Part shown: one piece after another, positions 27,384-34,658 of the stretch | Layout of the letters: the number at the start of each line of letters is the position of its first letter | Position numbering within the stretch: the stretch's first letter is position 1 | Assembly (NCBI GenBank): GCA_016212925.1 | Contig: JACRDF010000047.1 | Span: 186,001-250,000 of the forward strand | Origin: Desulfomonile tiedjei | GTDB lineage: Bacteria > Desulfobacterota > Desulfomonilia > Desulfomonilales > Desulfomonilaceae | Reading direction: 5' to 3' | DNA: 64,000 bases | Position numbers and translations under genes: made by a program | Notes under the pieces: generated by a model | The model's database searches: none | What the model saw: only the letters and a program-made list of their open reading frames with translations | What the model was told of the DNA's origin: nothing

Positions 27384-28796
27384 TCATGCCGCCACGTAGG
27401 TATCCAGGCTTTCGACTATGTCTTGATGGCGCATTGACGCAGCCCACATTGCGGCGGTCCAGCCGTTTTTGTCCCGTGCACGCAGGTCGGGCTTCCAGTG
27501 CAGCAAGAGCCTTACCACGTCGACGTGTCCCTCAGACGCGGCAAGAATCAAGGCGGTTCGGGCGTCGCTGTCCCTGGCATTCACATCCGCACCGCTTTCC
27601 AGAAGTAACTTCACGGCCTTAACGTACCCGCCTCGACAGCCTCTCATCAACGCCGTGAAACCATCGCTGTCCGCCGCATTCACGTCAGCTCCACCGGCAA
27701 CCAGTCTTCCCGCCACATTGGCGTAACCACGCCTACAGGCCTTCATCAAAGCGGTCGCGCCGTACTGGTCGCTCGCGTTAACAGCAGCGCCGGCATCCAG
27801 AAGCATATCCACCACATCGCTATGGCCTAGGGACGCGGCCCAAATTAACGGTGTCCAGTGGTGCTCGTCTCTTACTTCGATGTTGGCCCCGGCTTTCAGC
27901 AACAAGCTGACGACCTGCACGAGTCCCTCACGGCAGGCCAGAGTCAGAGCCGACCAGCCCTGATCGTCCTTGGCTTCAACATCCGCACCTTTTTCAATAA
28001 GCAATCTGACCGTGTCGGGATGGTCGTTCAGTGCCCCTCGCATCAGCGCGGTCACGCCGGAGCCAGGACGCAGTGCGTTTACGTCCGCGCCGTAGTCAAA
28101 CAGGCGTTTAAGCACTTCCGGATGGCCGTAGGCTGCTGCCCATCTGACCGCTTTGGGGTCGGGATAAGCGCTCTGCTGCAACAAAAGTTCCACCACGTCG
28201 GCGTGCCCGGCTCGTGCAGCCTTTAGCAGAGGTGTTTCATCCTTATCGTCCCTCGCCTCCATGTCCGCACCGTTGTCCAGGAGAACCCTTGCGACTTCCA
28301 CGTGCCCTCGGGCGCAGGCTTCCATTAAAGGTGTCAGGCCATGGTCCGATTTGTCATTCGCGTCTGCTCCCGAGGCTATTAGAATTCGGGCTACCTCCGG
28401 GTCTCCTTGAGCCGATGCCCATAGAAGCGTCCCCGGGTCTACTTTGGTCCCTGCGTCAAGGAGCATCCTTATGATCGGAAGGTTCGAACTTGCCACACCC
28501 CACATGAGAGCCGTAGCCCCAGCCTGGTCTGTCGCGCCATAATCGGCCTTATAATCCAGCAGAAGCTTTACAACTTCTTCATGCCCCATCTCGGCCGCTT
28601 TAATTAAGGGCGTCGAACCCTTTTTGTCCTTGGCGTTTACATCGGCTCCTCTAGCCACAAGCTCCTGCAAGCCCTCCACGTTTCCAAACTCAGCCACGTG
28701 GACCAGCTTGTTCTCCATAGGTGCGCCGCAGTGAGGGCAGGCATTGGCTAAGCTGGAAACCTTCCCGTCACATTCGTAGCAAGCCATTAAAGCCAT
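27384..28796 (-). CDS. Zinc-ribbon ankyrin-repeat protein, long paralogue
   Basis: A 470-aa protein starting MALMACYECDGKVSSLAN, with GGAGG ten bases upstream; the frame is open further upstream, but only this start has a site. The zinc ribbon (CYEC...CPHCGAPMENKL) matches that of the 250-aa neighbour, and about 13 ankyrin repeats follow. Some repeats lack the standard TPL motif (PDPKAVRWAAAYGHPEVLKRL), and these alternate with standard ones. Expansion is probably by internal duplication. No signal peptide is present. Confidence 0.92.
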   Translation of the reverse strand: MALMACYECDGKVSSLANACPHCGAPMENKLVHVAEFGNVEGLQELVARGADVNAKDKKGSTPLIKAAEMGHEEVVKLLLDYKADYGATDQAGATALMWGVASSNLPIIRMLLDAGTKVDPGTLLWASAQGDPEVARILIASGADANDKSDHGLTPLMEACARGHVEVARVLLDNGADMEARDDKDETPLLKAARAGHADVVELLLQQSAYPDPKAVRWAAAYGHPEVLKRLFDYGADVNALRPGSGVTALMRGALNDHPDTVRLLIEKGADVEAKDDQGWSALTLACREGLVQVVSLLLKAGANIEVRDEHHWTPLIWAASLGHSDVVDMLLDAGAAVNASDQYGATALMKACRRGYANVAGRLVAGGADVNAADSDGFTALMRGCRGGYVKAVKLLLESGADVNARDSDARTALILAASEGHVDVVRLLLHWKPDLRARDKNGWTAAMWAASMRHQDIVESLDTYVAA

Positions 28797-29140
28797 TGTT
28801 TTGCACCTCCACTGAATCGCTCGAAGAGATCCGCTGGGTCTATGTACCCATGGGCGGGAAAAGCGTCTCTCAATCATTCTGAAAAACAAATGAGCAATCG
28901 CCGTGCCAATCGGCCTTTATTAATCGCCGAGACTAAGGGTTGGTAATTTAAGAAGAAACCTGCGGTTGCTTGTTCTGCCGGCAGCGACGGTGCTAGGAGC
29001 ATGTTATAATTCTTTACACCATGTAAAAAGACGGTTGCTTTTGTGGAGGTAGGTAAGCCAGGACAGACTTATTGTTCTCCCATGCTCTGAGCGCATGGGC
29101 CATAAGCCGATATGCGAAGATCTAAGGATTACGCTTTCGC
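28797..29140. other. Gap without recognised gene
   Basis: Spacer between two ankyrin genes. It holds the ribosome site of the long paralogue and otherwise nothing I can identify. Confidence 0.5.
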
Positions 29141-29818
29141 CTAGTATTCGGCTCCGTGCGCTTTCAAGAGTTTCACCGCTTCCGCGTGGCCGGCAGAGAA
29201 AGCCCATAGCCATGCCGTCCAACCATTCTTATCCTTTGCGTGGATATCCGCTCCCGCGACCAGAAGTTCCCGGATCGTTTCCAGGTGCCCTTCAGACGCG
29301 CTGATAATCAATGAGGTGGCTCCATATTCGTCCTTGGCCTCCGTATCGGCTCCACTGTCCAGGAGGATTTTTGCAATATCGGCGTAGCCGCGCCGCGCGG
29401 CTCTCATTAGAGCGGTGCGACCCAATTTGTCTTTAGCGTTCACATTGGCGCCATCGATTACAAGGAGTCTCACCACTTCCGGGTAGCGCCGCCGCGCGGC
29501 CTTCATTAAAGCTGTTGCGCCATACTGATCGGTGACCTCAGTATCCGCACCTTTGTCCAAAAGGATCTTGGCTTCCTCCGCTTGTCCCACGGAGGATGCC
29601 CACAGTAGAGCCGTCCATCCGTAATTGTCCCGAGCATGAATATCAGCGCCTTTATCTACGAGAAGCCGGACCACTTCCGGATGGCCTTTGAGACAAGCCT
29701 TCATTAAAGCTGTCAGCCCGTCTTGGTCCTTGGCATTGGGGTCGACTCCTTGAGCCAGCAGGTGTTCGACTTCAGTTACGTTGCCTGATTCGGCTGCCGC
29801 GAGCAATTGGGCTTGCAT
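29141..29818 (-). CDS. Ankyrin-repeat protein without zinc ribbon
   Basis: A 225-aa protein made almost wholly of about six ankyrin repeats, starting MQAQLLAAAESGNVTEVEHLL, with AAAGGAGG nine bases before the ATG. It lacks both the zinc ribbon and a signal peptide. Its repeats (DNYGWTALLWASSVGQAEEAK, QYGATALMKAARRRYPEVVRL) share the wording of the two neighbouring paralogues, so it belongs to the same local family and seems to have lost, or never gained, the ribbon. Confidence 0.91.
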   Translation of the reverse strand: MQAQLLAAAESGNVTEVEHLLAQGVDPNAKDQDGLTALMKACLKGHPEVVRLLVDKGADIHARDNYGWTALLWASSVGQAEEAKILLDKGADTEVTDQYGATALMKAARRRYPEVVRLLVIDGANVNAKDKLGRTALMRAARRGYADIAKILLDSGADTEAKDEYGATSLIISASEGHLETIRELLVAGADIHAKDKNGWTAWLWAFSAGHAEAVKLLKAHGAEY

Positions 29819-30093
29819 TGCATGGACCTCCTTTGAAAGGCCTTCGAAAAGAAAGCGGCTGGATAGGCCTTATTTGGACGGCTAAGAATCCCTCCCGGTG
29901 ACAGAAGGAAACGCAATCCACTTAAGTTTTAAGCAAACGTCGTGCCAAAAACTGGGGGACATCCGGCGTCCCTGAGGGCTCGCGTCGTTCCGGTTCCCGG
30001 GCTCTGCCTTGAAACCAGAAAACTGTCTTGAGGAGTTCTCTGCACAGGCAGTCCCTGTACAAGCCCTGGCAGCCGATCCCGATCCGGTATCTT

Positions 30094-30801
30094 CTATTTG
30101 GTTGTTCGATTGACCATTTCCGCAAGCCATTCGTGTACGGGTGAGAGATCTTTAAATCTTTTGAAACAGTAGTCGAGGATTTCGTCGGAATAGAATTCTG
30201 ACGGGATCTCAGCCTCTGTCATTGCGTAAAAACCGTTGTGGAGCAGTAGTTCAGCATTTTCGTGGGCCGCGTCGTATCCCCTGGGAATCTTTTTATAATA
30301 CTTTCCGCCTACCGTGTTGTTCGGTTTTTTCACAACTTGCTTGACTGCCTTCACCAACTCCTTGCCGTATTTCGGGTCAACCACAGAATCGCGATAAGTT
30401 TCCAATATGGGCTTGGGGAATAAGTGCATTCCCGCTGCGAGGAACAAAGTGGGGGGCTCAAGATGAAAGTAATATCCGGGGCACTCCATCTTACGCCGGT
30501 TACCTTCCCAGAAGAAGATCCCGAGGTGCGTTTTGTACGGGGATTTATCCTTGCTGAAACGCGTATCTCGATATGGGCGAAAGATGGACTTGTCCAATCG
30601 AGGATCGGCTATGATCTTGGGTGATAGTTTTTTAAGAAGCTTTCCCATCTCGAATACGAAATCCTGAGCAGGGTCCAACACATATTTATTGAACTCGTCC
30701 TTGTGCTCGCTGAACCACGTTCTGCTGTTGTTCCGAACAAGGTCCGAGTAAAACTGAACGCACTCGCGTGGAAACCCATTGAAGTTCGATTTACCGGCCA
30801 T
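30094..30801 (-). CDS. DUF2461 / TIGR02453 family protein
   Basis: A 235-aa protein of a widespread family without a settled function. Typical stretches are NNSRTWFSEHKDEFNKYVLDP near the N-terminus, IFRPYRDTRFSKDKSPYKTH in the middle, and YYFHLEPPTLFLAAGMHLF. The length is normal. Of two close ATG codons, the second (30801) has proper seven-base spacing from GGAGG. It is monocistronic by position, between an ankyrin gene and a CsbD-like gene. Confidence 0.9.
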   Translation of the reverse strand: MAGKSNFNGFPRECVQFYSDLVRNNSRTWFSEHKDEFNKYVLDPAQDFVFEMGKLLKKLSPKIIADPRLDKSIFRPYRDTRFSKDKSPYKTHLGIFFWEGNRRKMECPGYYFHLEPPTLFLAAGMHLFPKPILETYRDSVVDPKYGKELVKAVKQVVKKPNNTVGGKYYKKIPRGYDAAHENAELLLHNGFYAMTEAEIPSEFYSDEILDYCFKRFKDLSPVHEWLAEMVNRTTK

Positions 30802-31104
30802 ATTCATGCCTCCTTTTCGAGGATCTATTGGGCTGCAACCTGGAAAAGAGAATCCCCCTCCCTTTTATAATACGCCTAAGGTTTCAACTTCTACTGATTC
30901 TAGTCCCTTATTGAACATAAGACACGAGGGGGAAGAGTTCCAAGGTCTTTTTGACTACGCTGAATCCCGATGGTGAATCCGGCGCCTGTTTATGGATACT
31001 GCAAAGGAGTGCCGAGCGACGAGCTGCTTACCGTCAGGCCGGCGCGGCATTGCAGGTAACTCACGCTCAGTCTGTTTGCACGCACTCGCAGGAACGCGGA
31101 CGAT
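30802..31104. other. Gap without recognised gene
   Basis: About 300 nt between the DUF2461 and CsbD-like genes. No coding frame, repeat or clear hairpin was seen. Confidence 0.45.
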
Positions 31105-31302
31105 TCAGTGTTTCCTCCGGAACTTATTCATCTCCTTCCTGGCTCGCTCGAATGCGCTCCCATACTTCTTCTGGATTTTGCCGATAATCTGATCGCGTTT
31201 CCCGGCAATTACGTCCAGTTTCCGGTCGGTAAGCTTGCCCCATCCTTCCCTGATTTTGCCTTTGAATTGTTTCCAGTTGCCTTCGATCCGAGTCCAGTTC
31301 AT
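31105..31302 (-). CDS. CsbD-family stress-response protein
   Basis: A 65-aa protein, MNWTRIEGNWKQFKGKIREG and following, with the CsbD pattern of WKQxKGKxxExWGKLTD then LDVIAGKRDQIIGKIQKKYG. CsbD proteins are small, highly charged, general-stress-induced proteins of unknown mechanism. The frame is open 37 codons further upstream, but only the ATG at 31302 has a GGAG site and matches the family's usual N-terminus. Confidence 0.9.
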   Translation of the reverse strand: MNWTRIEGNWKQFKGKIREGWGKLTDRKLDVIAGKRDQIIGKIQKKYGSAFERARKEMNKFRRKH

Positions 31303-31516
31303 TTCTTTTCTCCTTCCCGCCTGCACCCGAAGGTCGAGTTGCTCATTCAATTGACCCCTGCAAGTAAGTTTAGTAACTAAAAAATTGACCGGCGTGTTTG
31401 GCATCCACTGCAAGGTGATGGAATGATTAGAACGGGCGCCGAGACACGCTAGGAGGGCTACGAGACACGCGATCTATTGGTAACAGGTACGCCAGAGAAG
31501 TCGAGAGGTATACCGA

Positions 31517-31996
31517 ATGAGCAATACAAAACCGCTAACCGAAACGGAAGTGCGCGAATTGATTGAACTGTGGGGCCGACTTCAAAACGAACATGCTCCG
31601 ATCGTAGATCTTCTCCCCATAATAGCCGAGGAGGGATTTGAAATTCGCTTCCGCGACAAGGTCTGGCGAGGCCTTCGGGGATTCGAAGATCATCAAGAAG
31701 TGAAGCGGCAATTCTTTGACGAGGAACACGTTTACGAATCATTCGATGTTACGGTATTACCTGATCGGGCTGAAGCTCGGACCGTCATGCGCTGGGAAGC
31801 GTCACATCGAGAGGCGCCGGCCCCCCGAAGCAAGCGACTAAAGGCAGTTTTTTATCACTCTTGGGTGATCAAGAGATCTGCTGCCAGCGGCATGCCCGTA
31901 ATTGTGAAGCATTTCGTGGATTCATGTGAGTTTCAGCCGGGTTTTGCACCGTCTCCGGAGGCCCCGCCGGACCCGCATCTGAGAGAAACGGACTGA
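31517..31996 (+). CDS. Hypothetical protein, possibly NTF2/SnoaL-like
   Basis: A 159-aa protein with an ATG start and GAGAGG upstream. The order of a first helix pair (TETEVRELIELWGRLQNEHAPI), the segment KVWRGLRGFEDHQEVKRQFF and strands such as YESFDVTVLPDRAEARTVMRWEA is that of cone-shaped NTF2-like domains used as small-molecule isomerases or binding modules. The match is by pattern, not by a firm motif. The C-terminal 20 residues are proline-rich and probably disordered. Confidence 0.62.
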   Translation: MSNTKPLTETEVRELIELWGRLQNEHAPIVDLLPIIAEEGFEIRFRDKVWRGLRGFEDHQEVKRQFFDEEHVYESFDVTVLPDRAEARTVMRWEASHREAPAPRSKRLKAVFYHSWVIKRSAASGMPVIVKHFVDSCEFQPGFAPSPEAPPDPHLRETD

Positions 31997-32753
31997 CGCC
32001 TGTGCGCGGTCAATTGAGTGACATGGCTGGACCGGGGGTCCGGCAGGTCTCCGTAGAGGGGTCAACCATAGCGTAGGCTTCGCGTTCGTATTCAGTGAGA
32101 CAACCTGCCGCGCTCGCCGCATCCGTTGCCGAGAGGCCATGACGAATTAACCGCGTCCAGGCACTGTTTTACGCCATAACGCGGTCCGGGAGTCGTCCCT
32201 CTTCCGGACGGTCGCAGTTGTCGGACACGCCGCATGGTCGTGAGCGATTTTCTGACACGGCCAAAAATCATAATTGCCTGATTGTATTAGTTGGTGCTGA
32301 ATAAATTGTCTGATTGCCGCGCATTTCTATAATGCAAGAAAATGGATGACCTTCTCGCTCCGGGGGACTCGGCTTAGCATGAACAGTTCGTTATTACACA
32401 ATGTTATGTTAACCGGCCAACCCTCCGAGCGTGTTTGGCATGAATCATGCTTAACCTATCAGCAAGTCAAAACACCATCTTAAGGGAGGGTTGTCTTTCA
32501 GAGTCGGTTGCAAAATCTTAGTAATTGCTAATGGTCACGGCACGGAATTTTAATTGATAGCTCCCGGATTTGATGCGGGCAAGAAACAGGGTCCCCGCGA
32601 ATTGTTTTTGTTTAATGATGTTGATCGGGTCGGGCCCAATTGATCATAAATCGTCCGTGCTGCGTTATTGTTGGGGGTAAAGGTTTTGCGATCGACTTTG
32701 AATGATAACCGTCAATTGGTATGAAGGCGAGGTGATTCCACTTAAATTGATTT
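31997..32753. other. Gene-poor, AT-richer stretch
   Basis: No convincing coding frame on either strand. The base composition is visibly more A/T-rich than in the neighbouring genes around 32240-32580. Confidence 0.5.
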
Positions 32754-32899
32754 GTCGAAGTGGACGACAATAGTACTCGAAAAAATTTGCCCCTTTGATC
32801 GAGACCGAATTGCGGATTCTCGAACCCCACTTCGACCGACTCGCCCTCCGGAACCTGCCGACAGTAATGGCATGACCAGCACTGTCGGCTTTTATTTTT
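32754..32899 (+). ncRNA. Candidate structured small RNA with terminator
   Basis: GTCGAAGTGG (32754-32763) can pair exactly with CCACTTCGAC (32827-32836). Soon after comes a strong rho-independent terminator: GCCGACAGT (32857-32865) with ACTGTCGGC (32881-32889), followed by TTTTATTTTT. The nearest upstream gene on this strand ends 860 nt away, so the terminator may serve an unannotated RNA. From 32900 to 33170 I see only a CGCAGGAG/CTCCTGCG inverted pair. Confidence 0.4.
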
Positions 32900-33170
32900 G
32901 CTTCATATGACTTACGACTTTTGATATGGGGGCAAGGTATGCCGGTCCGAGTCGGCAGAGCAGCTAAACAGACCTATCCCTTTGCAGCCCTACGTTCCAT
33001 ACATACAGCCACGGGACAGCCAGGCTGCAAAGTTCGTCGCGGGACCTGCCGCCGACCTTCGGAGCCTACAACAAGAAGAGGTGGTGTGCACGCGCAGGAG
33101 CGGTGACCCCGTACCCCCCGGTACTACCAGGCGTGCGAGGTCATCTCCTGCGGGTGCAATAGACGAAGGA

Positions 33171-33488
33171 TTAAACGCAACCGGTGGGCTTGGGAAGCCC
33201 GGCCACTTTACAGGCCCCCTTGGCAGGCCCTGACGGGAACAACTCGTAAATCTTCTTCAACTTGAAGCCCGTGTCCTTGCACACCTTGCGGATCATCGGA
33301 GCTATGTTGAACTCCAAATAATAATTCCTGAGGTAGTGGACCACTTTCCAGTGTTCATCCGTCATTTCCTGAATACCTTCAGTCTTGGCAAAGAGACGAG
33401 CAACTTCTTCGTTCCACAGATCAGGATCCTGAAGAAACCCGTCCTCATCAACGTCAAAAGTTCTACCTTCGATTTCCAGCGTAGGCAT
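33171..33488 (-). CDS. dsrC: DsrC sulfur-carrier protein
   Basis: DsrC carries the sulfur released by dissimilatory sulfite reductase as a trisulfide and links sulfite reduction to the membrane DsrMKJOP complex. The protein has 105 residues from the ATG at 33488, chosen over a TTG two codons upstream because GGAGGG is seven bases away. The C-terminal arm has both redox cysteines, C93 and the penultimate C104, in the pattern C-x10-C-V, which separates true DsrC from TusE-like proteins with only the last cysteine. The conserved core (DEDGFLQDPDLWNEEVA, YYLEFNIAPMIRKVCK) is intact. It stands alone, as in many sulfate reducers. Confidence 0.95.
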   Translation of the reverse strand: MPTLEIEGRTFDVDEDGFLQDPDLWNEEVARLFAKTEGIQEMTDEHWKVVHYLRNYYLEFNIAPMIRKVCKDTGFKLKKIYELFPSGPAKGACKVAGLPKPTGCV

Positions 33489-33750
33489 ACGCAAGCCCTC
33501 CTTTATCTCAAGTTTGCCGGATTATAACCGGGCAAATCGTGTAATTTTATCGATGTTATCACTAGTGCGAAGCAAACACAACCTGCGATCTTGCCTCAAC
33601 TAGCAGAAGTTACCTTATTTTCCAAGAAAAAACTGTGCCCGCCGCAAAAAAAATACCTTGGACCCCACGCCAAGAAGGACCTCGAATACGACGGCCGCCC
33701 TTAAACGCAGCCGCCTTTCCCTCGAGAAGTCTGCCTGCAAGCGCGCCCGA

Positions 33751-34206
33751 TCATTTCTTCTTGATCTTAACCTCCGCGTCTTGAAGGTATTTCTCAAGGG
33801 CTTTTCTTACCGCAGGCCTTTTTTCAAGCGCGAGGGCCTCCTTGTACACTTGGACAGCCGCGGGATAGTCCTTCATGATTTCGTAGACCAGGCCCATCAA
33901 ACCGTACGCGTCAGGGTAATCCGGATTTAACTGCACAGCCTTTTTTAGATCGGCAATGCTTTTATCATATTCGCCTTTTTTGGAATAGGCGATTGCGCGG
34001 TTGTGGTAGGCGACAAAGAAATTCGGATTGTCTTGTAAAGACTTTGTGAACATCTCGATAGCCCGGTCCCACTTTTCGACGCGGAGGGCAAACTCTCCCT
34101 GCTCGTAGTAGTCCAAGTAGTCCTGAGCTACGACCGGCCCCGCTATTATCCACCACACTGCCAGAAGTGTCGGAATTATTCTGCCTAGGACTGCTACTCT
34201 TTCCAT
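33751..34206 (-). CDS. Exported TPR-repeat protein
   Basis: A 151-aa protein whose ATG at 34206 opens a signal peptide (VLGRIIPTLLAVWWIIAGP, cleavage likely after VAQ). About three to four tetratricopeptide repeats follow (EKWDRAIEMFTKSLQDNPN, GEYDKSIADLKKAVQLNPD, KDYPAAVQVYKEALALEK), then a lysine-rich tail. TPRs mediate protein contacts. A longer frame starts 20 codons upstream, but its N-terminus would spoil the signal peptide. No functional partner lies next to it. Confidence 0.87.
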   Translation of the reverse strand: MERVAVLGRIIPTLLAVWWIIAGPVVAQDYLDYYEQGEFALRVEKWDRAIEMFTKSLQDNPNFFVAYHNRAIAYSKKGEYDKSIADLKKAVQLNPDYPDAYGLMGLVYEIMKDYPAAVQVYKEALALEKRPAVRKALEKYLQDAEVKIKKK

Positions 34207-34658
34207 AGGGGGTTCCCGGACCTGTAATGAAGTTGTGTATAATACCAGCAAATCTCTGCAAGGCAAAGTTTTCTTTTTGTCTCTCGCCGCCGCGGGGGCT
34301 TCACGCCGGAAAGGTCCGAACTATCTCCCAAGGGCGCCCGGGCTCGAGGATGCGAACACCCCCCGAGACACACGGGATCGCCTTTCCGGATGCCGCGTCC
34401 CGGTGCAAACGGATGGTTGCCCCTGGCATCAAGTTTCAGGTTGCGTGCGTGCGGCAATCTGCGACGGTCCTGTTGGGCCGGCACCCTGGTCCTAACCATT
34501 CTGCTCTTCCCAAGAATCGAATGGTTGCTGCTCGGACGAAACTTAGGTTGCTCCCGCGGATCAAGATCTGATAGCTTGTCCGCAGTTGAGGGACGAGCAT
34601 GCTACGCCGAGGCGTGGAAGCCCGGCGAATCATGACGATCTGAGGACAGAGGAGGCAA
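34207..34658. other. Divergent gap without recognised gene
   Basis: Intergenic region between the divergent TPR gene and plsB. It has the AGGAGG site for plsB at its end and nothing else I can support. Confidence 0.5.

Noticed and set aside
32982-33233. Possible 83-residue plus-strand gene
   Set aside because: It is proline/glycine/arginine-rich with no initiation signal and overlaps the end of dsrC; probably non-coding.
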